DNA from: Ficedula albicollis
Taxonomy: Eukaryota; Chordata; Aves; Passeriformes; Muscicapidae
Reading direction: 5' to 3'
DNA length: 64,000 nt
Assembly (NCBI RefSeq): GCF_000247815.1
Contig: NC_021700.1
Coordinates: forward strand, 21,282,746 to 21,346,745
Below are positions 13,701 to 24,400 of the stretch, piece after piece (the first letter of the stretch is position 1; each line of letters begins with the position of its first letter). The notes below the pieces were generated by a model. The model searched no databases, was not told the origin of the DNA, and worked only from the letters and a program-made list of their open reading frames with translations. Made by a program: the position numbers and the translations under genes.

Positions 13701-16700
13701 TTGATTTTTGGGAGCATACTACATCAGCTCTCATGACTGCAGTGGGGTGTAATATGCAGTGTGAAATTCAGGTCAGCACAAATATCCAAGGCATGAACAG
13801 GAGACATCTGCTAAACTCTCTTTTTTCCTAACTGTTACCAATTTAACCTGCCCCATAACAAGGCAGGATGCATTCCACTAAGTAGTAGAATCACTAAGCA
13901 GTACTTTGAAAACCTTGCTGTTAACATTTGGATACCAGAACACTTTATAGGATTTCTCCCACAAAAACTGTTAATAATGACACACAATCATTGGAACATT
14001 ACATGTAACTATACAGCCTGGGAGCTAATTAAATGGCTATTAGTTTAAATCTTTTGCTGAAACATGAGTGCATTCAGGATGCAAAATCCAAATAATAAAA
14101 ATTCTACTGTTTTCATCCTTCCAAAAATAACACATCACTTCTTGCATTATTTTGGGCATGCTGAAAATGAGATTCAAGATATCAAGTATTTTCAACTAAA
14201 TTCAAAATCAGAAACATTCAGATTTCTCTTCTAATTTGAAAATTTCAAAGAAAGTTCACATCCTCCGATGTGGTGCCAAATGAAAGTCCAGAAACTGAGA
14301 CACAGAATTCCCTGCCACTTGTTACATGCAAACTAACCTGAATACTCAACAAGAAATAAATCTCATTAGTCTTTTTAAATCAACCTGTGTAAAACTATGC
14401 CTTGTCAGTTGTCTGTACTTTGTTCTACTTTAAATTTGGAAATACTCTAACTTCAATTTCTGGTACTTTAATGTTTTGAGCTAACAACTCAGAACACAAG
14501 CAAATACAACAGAAGTAAATAACAAATTGAAGCAACTAAGACTGAAAATACAGTTTAGAAGATGACTTTTCATCAGATTCAGCTAAATCTTAAAGGAAGA
14601 ACAGTTAAGGTTCCCTAAGAACGGATAGAAATTCATCTTTTCTGGGAATCCTGTAAATAAAAATAACCAGCCCTAAATTGTTATTTGTTACATATTATAC
14701 CATGTATGAAGAGAGAAATTTCAAGCATGACAATGTAACTGTCAGTTTACACAAGGGGAAACATCACTATCCTCCTCCGCCTCTCTCTCCTCCTACTTTT
14801 TCTCCCCTCTAAGATCCAAAGAACCTGTGAAATGGAATCCCATCTTTTGTGAGGCTAAAGAGAGAAGGGTCTCTGTATGCTGGTACTACAGCAACACGAG
14901 TAAATGTTTAATTTTCCAAAATTCTAACATATACTCCCACACTAACTAAATCATAACATCAGCACATTGACAATATAAGGCATTCTTCACCCCTGCCAGC
15001 ACTTCTACATTTGACCTTTCCAAAGATCTTATTTCCTTGTTTTGCTTGTGATTTTTGTTTGTTTGGGTTTTTTAGTTGGTTTGTTGATTTGGTTTTATTT
15101 GAAGTGGTCTCTTTGGAGGGGTGGGGCAACTATGTAGTGAATAAAATAATTCTGAAAAAGCTTTATAATAAAACTGGTCTCTCATTTATATTTGCATACC
15201 TCTTCCATCTCCTTCCAAATACTCTGACATTCATCCAAGAGTTCTTCCTTGGCATCTACAGGACCAGTAGCATTACTGATTTCTGATAAACATTCAGCCT
15301 ATTAACAAGCAAACAGAACAGTTATCAAATAGATCTACAATAACTGATCATGAAATCATACCTGCCACTTCAGATCAACCACGTAACAGAACAAGCTCCC
15401 TTAATCCAAAGTTTCTAGCTAGCCCCTCTATAGTTCTAGAAAGCACCCAGCCATTAAGTAAAATCAGATGACTATATAACTAAGTTAAATTAGTAGACAC
15501 TAATAATTTACTTTTTAAATTGAATTACAAAGTCCTAAATTTTCCTAACTGGTTTGATTATCTGCAATGGCTTCTTTATTTTCCAAAAAATTTAATATAG
15601 AAAAAATAAGAGAATCTCACATCTACAAAACCACACTCTACCTCCGTATATCTGCCAAATTTTTAAGCAGATACTTCTGCTCTGTCAATAAATGTGCCAA
15701 TCTATTTCTCCTTCATTTGAGTTCAGAATATTTTGATTAACAAATTAAGCATCCTCAAAGTTACGAGAAAAACAAACAGAAGAACCTGAAGGTATACAGA
15801 CAACGAAGGCAAGAGGGCATCTGGACAGCCAAAAGAAAAATCAACCCAAGTTAAATTAAATACTTTGAGGAACTGTTGGGTCAGAAAGAAACACATAAAA
15901 ATTCATAAATTTAATTTTAGCTTTCTCACTTAAGAGATACCTGAATGACATCAGCAATTAACAAGGGAAAAATAAGAAGGGCTAAAATGTTTTTTCCAGG
16001 GAAAACAACCAACAGGTTAGATGCAGAAAGCATTTAAAAACACCTTAGTGCATTCCTAAGCCCACCAAACACATAAAGATAAAATAGAAACATTAAAAAT
16101 AGATAATGTCTAAAGAAAAATTACACTTCTCTACATTCTTAAAGAAGCACAAAATAATAACTCAATCTTCTGCTCTTTTTCAGAACAAAAACACAGCCTC
16201 AGAGAAAATTATGTCAAAAACCTGATTTAAAAAGAGTGAAATATTCAATTAGTACTTCAAAAGTTCAAGAACCTCATAGCAAAGTGGATCAGGAAAGAAA
16301 ATCCAAACATCTCACTGAATGCTCGAATTACACTAGAGAACTCATATGTAGCCAACATTTCGACTAATTCCTGCAAATTTATTGTATTTAAAGTGGAACA
16401 CTACAAAATATAGGTTACCACGATCTTTTAAGAACTAATGAGCACGGATTTTGCAAAGGAAAATCATTATCTTCCTAAGAGTCTTGGAATGTCTCCATAA
16501 GATAAAACAGAATCAGTTCCCATAATCTATTATGGCGTCTGAAATGCCCCCTGCAAAGACTGCCCAAAAAGAAGAAACTAAGAAAGAAATTAAGCAGTCC
16601 TAGTTTTTCCTGACAAAAATCTGTTAAGGAGACAAACAAAGAGGGTCTGGGGGCATAGTGCAGAAGCAGAAGTAAAAAAGGAAGGGGAGAAAAAGAACCC

Positions 16701-18210
16701 CATGCTTCAGAAATTTGAAGCAGGTCTTGGATCTTTCACCTGTGTCCCTTCCAATACCACAATTCATCATCACCATGAAATAAATATGAAATAAAACTCT
16801 GAAGAGAAACCCAGAAAATCTCCATCACACAAAAATGATTAAATGATTCTGTTGTTGTTGACTTTCCAGACCGATTTAATGCAACATTTCAAAATGCACA
16901 TATTGTGAAATATGACAGGGCTCTCACAAACCAAACTGACTTGCAGTCCTTAATCCTGTGCTCTTAACTACCCTTCACTATACACACACTGAAGCATCAC
17001 TTTCGTATATCAGTTTCTTGTAGCTTGCAGTTTTCCCTACTTCAATATGGTTAAATTGCATTTCTACACCATACCTGAAAACTGAAGGGTTTTTTGACAT
17101 TAATATTAATGTCTTCCAGTTTCAACATGTTATTCCTTCTTACCTTGTTTTAGGACTACGTAATTAGGTAAAAAATACACTTTTCCAAGTGTAGCCTCTA
17201 TGCTAGAGTGAGTCAACTTGTTCAACTTCCCTGCTCAAGCAGGGTAATCCAAGAGCACACGGCACAGGATTGTGTCCAGGCAGTTCCTGAGTTCTCCAGT
17301 GAAGGAGACTGCACAGCCTCTCTGGGCAATCTGTTCCAGTGCATGGTCACCTGCACAGTAAAAAAGTCCTTCCTCATGTTCAGGTGGAACTTCCCGGGCA
17401 TCAGTTTATGCCCATTGCTTCTTGTTCTACTGTTCGGAATCATCGAGAAAAACCTGAATCCATTCTCTTGGCTCTGTTCCTTTATATACTTATGCACATT
17501 AAGAGGGCGAAATGCGTCACGTGACCAAGTACAAATCGAATAATGGCGGGAAGACGGTGAGCGAGGGGAGAGAAATGTGACAGCAAGCTTGTACAAGAGA
17601 CACGAAGGCACCTTAGGAAGCAAAATATCGGCAGGGTATGCAGTTCCTGAGTTCTCCAGTGAAGGAGACCAGGCAGTTCCTGAGTTCTCCAGTGAAGGAG
17701 ACTGCACAGCCTCTCTGGGCAATCTGTTCCAGTGCATGGTCACCTGCACAGTAAAAAAGTCCTTCCTCATGTTCAGGTGGAACTTCCCGGGCATCAGTTT
17801 ATGCCCATTGCTTCTTGTTCTACTGTTCGGAATCATCGAGAAAAACCTGAATCCATTCTCTTGGCTCTGTTCCTTTATATACTTATGCACATTAAGAGGG
17901 CGAAATGCGTCACGTGACCAAGTACAAATCGAATAATGGCGGGAAGACGGTGAGCGAGGGGAGAGAAATGTGACAGCAAGCTTGTACAAGAGACACGAAG
18001 GCACCTTAGGAAGCAAAATATCGGCAGGGTATAAAGAATATCGCAAAAGTGGTGAGAGAGGGAGCCCCCGCGTCCCCGACGATAACCCCTGCAGCACAAC
18101 AGCGAGAGGACGTGAGGCGGAACAACCCCGCTCACAGCCGAGGGGTGAACGAGCGTCGCCCCTTCGCAGCCAGGAAGCCAGCGCCCTCCCTGCCAAGCAG
18201 CCCCGCGGCA

Positions 18211-18305
<95 letters not shown>

Positions 18306-18343
18306 AGGACGCGCCCGCCGCCTCTCCGGCCCCTCAGTACCAT
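4796..18343 (-). CDS. CENPK: CENPK, centromere protein K (5' part; 3' exons lie beyond the left edge)
   Basis: Inner-kinetochore protein of the constitutive centromere-associated network, working with CENP-H and CENP-I. Coding exons on the minus strand, in order: 18343-18341 (the ATG alone, followed by a GT donor), 15298-15200 (33 codons starting [13 protein letters not shown] and ending SIWKEMEE), 13206-13150 (19 codons, contains [13 protein letters not shown]), 8878-8806 (24 codons plus one base, [18 protein letters not shown]) and 4842-4796 ([16 protein letters not shown]). All have AG/GT borders and the phases join without error, giving 93 residues against about 270 in the human protein. 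Human CENPK has recognisably the same blocks (GTETL, LSLL, SQWQKKTPE, LGKEE). The later coiled-coil and C-terminal exons were not found between 1 and 4795. The start exon is inferred: exon 2 opens in phase 0 without a methionine, and 18343 is the best ATG followed by a donor. Confidence 0.85.
4843..8805. other. CENPK intron, no further features seen
   Basis: AT-rich unique intronic sequence. I looked for additional CENPK exons, CR1 tails and LTR signatures and found none. The small open frames here carry no domain and lack conserved residues. Confidence 0.6.
9100..10680 (-). mobile_element. Degenerate CR1 LINE fragments
   Basis: Two minus-strand CR1 pieces. The first, about 9108-9300, contains the cctgaggaagctgtagagag block. 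The second, about 9960-10680, is longer and covers the region reading ccctcctctggatgcactga through gctgctgtcaaccagcaccc to ggtctggagtcatcagccag, which is CR1 open-frame sequence in antisense. Between them (9300-9950) is sequence I cannot assign; it may be an insertion, because the gaggaatmagttyctactct block appears on both sides. Confidence 0.65.
10860..11460. mobile_element. Unclassified retroelement-like block
   Basis: Sequence unlike the surrounding intron: a CG-containing head (ctcgacctccggtgctctaa), then a simple CAA/GCA-rich stretch (cagagcagtggcaaagcaat), then TATA-like cttttatagg. It resembles an ERV LTR in antisense but has no clear ends or partner. It lies directly between two CR1 fragments. 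Confidence 0.3.
11600..13110 (+). mobile_element. CR1 LINE with decayed reverse-transcriptase end and 3' UTR
   Basis: The longest sense-oriented CR1 in the window. Broken frames still show reverse-transcriptase C-terminal sequence: [19 protein letters not shown] and [11 protein letters not shown] near 12040-12150, then [20 protein letters not shown] and DLDRLES near 12245-12370, and [13 protein letters not shown] near 12475-12510. The 3' UTR follows (gaagaaattctttattgtgt; ttacccagagacgttgcaga) and it ends at ggccattccatgtttctaca near 13107. Several frame breaks mean it cannot be active. Confidence 0.9.
13207..17204. other. CENPK introns, no repeats recognised
   Basis: AT-rich intronic DNA apart from the exon at 15200-15298. 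I saw no CR1, LTR or RNA gene. A possible non-coding 5' exon could exist near 17150, where cttacc on the plus strand would be a minus-strand donor, but nothing confirms it. Confidence 0.5.
17205..18032. repeat. Exact 364-bp direct duplication containing a CR1 tail and promoter-like DNA
   Basis: 17276-17639 and 17669-18032 read the same, with a 393-bp period and a 29-bp linker that is itself a third partial copy of the start of the unit. Each copy has a minus-strand CR1 3' fragment (the element itself starts near 17205) followed by unique GC-rich DNA with a palindromic GTCACGTGAC (17516-17525 and 17909-17918) and aatggcggg (17542 and 17935). The block lies in CENPK intron 1, just 5' of a poly-C tract. 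The lack of divergence implies a very recent duplication or an assembly error. Confidence 0.9.
18215..18305. repeat. 91-base poly-C run in CENPK intron 1
   Basis: Pure C between ggcg and aggacgcgcc. It starts 34 bases inside CENPK intron 1 measured from the donor at 18340 and 115 bases from the PPWD1 start codon, within a GC-rich promoter island. Long antisense glycine and sense proline frames over it are translations of the homopolymer and not genes. Confidence 0.95.
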
Positions 18344-18419
18344 GGTCGCCTCACGCCGTCCGTTGCGCGCTGGGTACGTCACTCGCAGAGCGCCCGGCGC
18401 GCCTCTCTGACGTAGCAGC
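18344..18419. promoter_or_regulatory. CENPK/PPWD1 divergent promoter core with paired CRE-like sites
   Basis: Only 76 bp separate the inferred CENPK start codon (minus, 18343) from the PPWD1 start codon (plus, 18420). The interval is GC-rich and contains two CREB/ATF-like half-palindromes facing each other, TACGTCA at 18375-18381 and TGACGTAG at 18408-18415, with no TATA box. This is what a CpG-island bidirectional promoter looks like. The transcription start sites are not visible from sequence and may lie inside the neighbouring first exons. Confidence 0.65.
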
Positions 18420-21400
18420 ATGGCGTCCGCCGAGCCCGAGCGCAAGAGAAAGCTGCCGGAGGTGGAGGCGGGCGGCGTGGATCCGGTAGCAGCGGACGAG
18501 GAGGATGAGGAGGACCGCTCCCGGGAGAGGCCGCGCAGGCGAAGAAGAGAAGAGGTAAGGGAAGGAGCGGAGCTCTGCCCCGACTGGGGTCGGGGCGGTG
18601 GGATCGCCTCTAGGCCCCGCCGGGGGAAGCGGCCGCGGGGTGAGGCCAGCTGCCGGGAGCCCGTATCCTGAAGCTGTCTCGTATATAAGATGAGCATGCT
18701 GGGGGAAAACCTTCGGGTGCGGAATTGCAAGGCGACGGTGCCAGGTGCTGATAAATTTGTGGCCGTTTAGCGTGGAGAAGAGAATGTTACGTGGAGACCT
18801 CATAACAACCTTCCAGTATCTAAAGGGACTTACAAGGAAGCCAGATTCTGACTCTTCGATAGGAGCTGTAGTGATAGCACCAAGGGTGATTGGTGCAAAC
18901 TGAAAGAAGAGGGATTCAGCTTAGCTATAAGGAAAATATTCTTTACTTTGAGCTACTGGCACAGGTTGCCCAGTGATTTTTTGGGTGCTCCAACCCTGGC
19001 AGTGTTAAAAGCCAGGCTGAATGACGCTTTGGGCAACTTGGTCAAGTAGGAGGGGCTCGGGACTAAATGGTTTTTAAGACTTACTCTAGCCCCTTGATAT
19101 TCTATTATTCTAAGACTTTTGTTTCCTCTGGAGGACACTTTCGTGGTAAGAGCCCTGCATGTGCGGGCTGAAGCTGTGCTGTTTAGAGATGTGGAGTTAA
19201 TCCATCTTTCACTCCACTACCTTAAGCTGTAGCATCATGCAAAGTTTCTAGGCCACATTTTCTCATATGGTATTGATGTGTGCAGCAACTCCCAGCTCTC
19301 TGGGTATCACTTTCTTTAAGTAAAGGCAGCAATATTCAGCAGATGTAAACATGCAAGTTCAGTAAAAAATACTATTGCACAGGTGCTAACAAGCAGGATC
19401 TAAAAATCAGAAACAAAACTCAAAATCAGATTATTTTAGGTCAGCTATTAAACAATGAAATAGGTGGATACCAGCACTTAGAATTTAGACTACATTTAGA
19501 CATTTTGACTACACACTATGTGTGTGGGACCACAGATCTCTTAGAAACAACAGGGGTACATGTGGTTTTAGAATGAAATGAGGTTCAGTTGACCTTCTGT
19601 TTTCTGGTGGTAACTTAAAAGTTGTTAATTGACCTTTTTTTAAAGCAGTAAGACAGTTACGGTAGCACTTGCTTTAAAAGGGAAGAGCAGTATGAGTTAA
19701 AGCAGCATTTGAGTGGATTTAGTCCATGGGAAATGTGTAAGTCTGAGTGCAGATCTGGAGCTAAAAGCACTTTAATTATGTTTGCATAAAATCCTGCATA
19801 TTTTTGACTGAAATATGAGAAGCAATACAAGGATAAGTAAAAGAGAACAAAATGTAGATGTAATTTCATGGGGAAAAAAACCAATCCAGATTTTTCTTTT
19901 TCTTCTGTGTAGTTCTTGAATTCGAACATGTTTATCTTGAAAATCTGCCATCGGCTTCAATGTATGAACGCAGTTACATGCACAGGGATGTTATTACACA
20001 TGTAGCATGTACGAAGTAAGTATTTTTGTTTTCCATGGTGTTTCTTTGTCTGGGGTGTTTTTGGTATATGCTAACAAGTTTTCATTGTAGAAGTTTCATA
20101 ATGGAAAGTTACAGTGTCCTGAGGTGGTTTTTAAAAGGTAGTGGGCTTTTTTAAAAAAACTAAGTGACTTACCTGGAAGCAAGATATAAGTTTTTTTTAT
20201 AGGCTAAAGGAGGGTCTTTAAATCCTTGTTAAAATATTCAGGAAATACAGGATTAAGATTGATTTACTCCCTCTGAAAAAATACCGTTCACCAGAACTGC
20301 AGAGATCACACACACACACATAGTAACTACTGTGAAACCAGATAGAAAATAGGGAGTTATATTTACATATTAAAAAAGGATAGTGTTATATGTTTCTTCA
20401 GTTTAATCTGTGATTTTTCATAGATTAATCCAGAGTGCATTAAATACCTGGTTTTTTTTCAGGAGTTATAGTACCCATTCAGTCAAACTGTCACAGTAAT
20501 TCTTGAGATTTCATTCTCTGCACAGTGTTAGTTCTAGTGCAAATTACTGACCAATGGGAAGGTGCGTAATGTGTGCATCTGTTTTCTTGGTTTTATTTTT
20601 CTTTTGTAATTGTAGGACAGATTTTATCATAACAGCCAGTCATGATGGACATGTAAAATTCTGGAAGAAAATAGAAGAAGGGATTGAGTTTGTTAAACAC
20701 TTCCGAAGTCACTTGGGTGAGAAGTTGCTCTTTCTTATCTAAAGGACCTCACTTTTTCCTCTCCGGGTGCTCTTTGTTGTTTGAAGAGTGTGTGCAAATA
20801 GAGAGAGAGATTCTGAGGTTCCTTTAGTGCAGTCAGAGACTAAAGAATATCTACCAATCTTCCTTTTATTCCTCTGTCTTTTTACATTTTGTTCCCAAGC
20901 TTTAGCAGGGATAGGATGAAAATGAAACATGTAAGACTCTGCTTGCACAGATCCTCTACAGCCTTTGCATTGCCATGTGCCCTGCCTGTGGGGAGAATAT
21001 CTGGGACATAAGTGAACAAGATACACAAAAGTGTTCATAAAATCCAGAGAAATTTTAAAATATGTTGCTTTAAATAAGGGTACCTCAGTCTTTTTTTTTG
21101 CCCTTGTAGTGTGGAAAAAAGCAGTATTTTCATTTGGAATTACTGCAGAGTAAACTACTCATTATTGTTGTAATTATCAAATTAATTGCAATTAGGAGAA
21201 ACTTTAACCCAATTTTGTGAGCTAATAAGTACACAAAGCTTTTCAACACTATGCTAAGCATTAAATAGGCTGGAAAGAAAATTATGCTTTCAATGGTATT
21301 AGAAATTATGATATTCCTAAAGGAAAAATATCCAGTTTGACATGCAGAATGTTATAAATATATATACAGAAAATATATATATATATATGCACATATATAT

Positions 21401-24400
21401 TGCTATATAATATATATGTTACAAATATATATGCAAATATATATGCAGAAAAATATTTAGTAGTAGGTAGAAAAAGTATGGCTTCTTTTTAGAGTTACAA
21501 GAAATATTAAAGTCTGTTTTTGATCTTAACTATCAGCTCCTTATTACATATAGAGGCAAAACATGATAACAAAACCTACCATGGGTAGGTACCATCAGCG
21601 TTTTGAGAACTTTATAGAAGGCTCAATGGCAGTTTTGAATATTGTGCATGTAATAGTCTATAGAGTTCTGCTGCTTTTACCCTGTTGAGAGATGCAAGCT
21701 GAGGAGCACATGATGTTTACCCCATCATAATGTTCTCAATTTTCTAAAATTGTGAGAACATTTTAAACTGAACTCACTCCCATTATAATATTTTACTGTG
21801 TTTTTGGTAGATTGTTCATTATTACATACCTGAGTCTAAACACTGATAGGCTATAAAGTGTTGTTTTGTGATTTTTTCTTTTTTAAAAAAAATATTTTAT
21901 TGAAGCCAGGTAGAGTTTTAAATGGAAAAGGTGTCAAAACAGTTGTGAAACAGGTTTGTGTGTTTTCTGTATGTAATACTGAAATGAAGGATGTCCTTTC
22001 AATTTCTTAATAGTATCTCAACTTAATTCACAGGTGTTATTGAGAGTATTGCTGTTAGTTCAGAGGGGGCATTATTCTGTTCAGTTGGAGATGACAAAGC
22101 AATGAAGGTGTTTGATGTAGTCAACTTTGACATGATCAACATGCTGAAACTTGGGTAAGTTACTTAGTTCTTCAAAGTGTTTGTTTGAAATTATCAATGA
22201 GTGCTGTTTTGCTAAGAGATAAGTCAGTAATGTGGGCTCTTGAGTTCTTCCCCTTTCCCCATGCCCCAGTCAGATGAAGTTGAGTAAATTGCATTGTCTG
22301 AAATTAATCCAATGGCTGGAGACTGCCTGTCTGAATAGAAAAAATTACTACTGCAGCAGTAAAAAAGTGGAGTAGGAAAGGAGCTTCCTTTGTGTTAAAT
22401 ATTATGCACAAAGATGTGGCGTTTCTTCAAGTATTTAGCTAGGTATAATTTCTTTATGTTACTTGGCACTGAATTTAAAAATTAGAGTCTATTAGTAGTT
22501 CCATTAAAGAAGGGATTTGGCCTGTATATATTATCTAGCTGTCATAGGGATATAATTTCCTTCTTCCACTAGAAGCAATATTGATGTTCTCTTTGGTCTT
22601 GTAGCATTTCTGTAGTTACACAGTATGTAGCTAAAGGATCTGGGAAAAATAGGAATGGATGTTACTGAAATTATAACAATGCCAGAGAAAAAACTCCCAC
22701 ACTGTTAAAAGGGTGGATTTGAAGGGCTGGAGGAACAATGAATGCTGCATCAAGAACAGTAGAAATACGGATTTCTCCACAAGCCTTTTAGAATTGGAAA
22801 ACATATTCTTCATGGTCTGTGTTGTATTGGTTAATTTTGAAACTGAATAGAAGTATAAAGTCAGGGGGAAAAGCTTTTACGTAGAAACATTAATAAAAGC
22901 ATATGCTATCTGCTTTGTTTGTTACAATTTCAGTTTCAGTATCATCCTCCAGATAACGTACTTCACCCATAGAAATTGATTCCCTTTTGTTCTGGAAAAG
23001 TTCCAGTTAGGCTTAATCTTTTTGGTTTTGCTGTTATTTTGGACATAGCGGCCCTGTACTGTTACTGCATAATTGGTAAAATTATAGAAAAATAAAATAA
23101 TATTCCAAAAAGCACCCCTGATCTTCAGAGCTTTCCAGTTCTAACTAATCTGTACAACCGTGGCTCTGTGCAAATCCCCATGCTTTGTGCTTTCATCTGT
23201 GATCTGGAGAAGATTGGCTTTTTCTGCAGAGACTTCATATTTATTTATTTGATCCTGTTCTTTGTAGTGAACCTGAGATGAAGTGTTTGTTTCTGTTTAC
23301 CAACAGACATTGAAAATCCAAATTATTGGTGTCTGTCATAATGTCAGAATATCATAAATCCATCAGATTTTGTTAGTTTGATTTGTGAAAGGATACCAAA
23401 CATGAGTTTCCTATAGAGACTGTATTGTTTTTGGAGGTTTGCCATTTTGTTTAAGTTATAGTTTTCAGAATCTTTACTTACAGACTTTAAAACAGACATA
23501 ATTTATACTATTGACTATATGTCTGACTTGTCTCATTTGTAGATTATGCTTTTGCAAGTAGCAAATGAGTTTTCTTCTCAAATGTACTCACAACCCTTAC
23601 TGAATTTAGGGGCATTTTCTTAATTTTGTTTGTATCACTTCTTGGACATTTTGTGGTTTTGTGGTTTGTTTTTTTTTTTTTTCTGGCAAGATCTAGTTGA
23701 ACTTTTCCATAAGTGTATGGCAGAGGTGCAGTTGTCTGGAGGAGAAATGTTACTGACTCATACAAATTGAGTACTATTTATTAATGCCACTTGGGCTTTT
23801 TATCTGGATTTCTGTCCAAATTCCTCCTTTTGACCCACTTTCTACTTCGGTTATCACAGCCTCTTTACAAAACTATATGGAACAGAAATTGATTGTCTTC
23901 CACTGAATGGCATTTCTTGGTAAAGCTTTTCTATAATATGCTGAATATTAGCAAGATACGTATAAGCAAAACTAGTAAATAAAGTTTAAAATTTGCTTCT
24001 GATGTTTGATTTCAAGTTTACAGCATGACTTGAGTCTTACCTAATTAAAGGTCTGGTTTGTTTTTGTTTTGTTTTTTTTTTTTTTTGTTTGTTTTGTTTG
24101 GTTTGGTTTTTTTGTTTTTTTTTTTCCCCTTTCTGCTCTTTATTGCAGCTACCACCCTGGCCAATGTGAATGGGTATATTGCCCTGGAGATGCCATATCT
24201 TCTGTTGCAACATCTGAGAAAAGTACAGGAAAAATATTCATATATGATGGACGAGGAAATAACCAGCCACTTCATGTTTTTGATAAACTCCATATGTCCC
24301 CACTTACTCAGATACGCCTGAACCCTGTCTACAAAGCAGTTGTGTCTTCTGACAAGTCCGGAATGATCGAGTACTGGACTGGTACTCCTCATGAATATAA

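Noticed and set aside
18555..18597. Alternative PPWD1 exon 1 donors at 18589 or 18598 that would restore frame with 19913
   Set aside because: Phase fits, but the sites are weak, the added residues are not conserved, and the strong gtaagg donor at 18555 is bypassed; the conserved linker would still be missing.
17222..18730. 502-residue minus-strand open frame over the CENPK/PPWD1 promoter
   Set aside because: It reads through the duplicated CR1 block, the C run and antisense of PPWD1 exon 1; repeated peptide blocks come from the DNA duplication.
24058..24148. T-rich block as a retroposed poly(A) tail
   Set aside because: It directly precedes the acceptor of the PPWD1 exon at 24149 and is simply an extended polypyrimidine tract with TTTG repeats.
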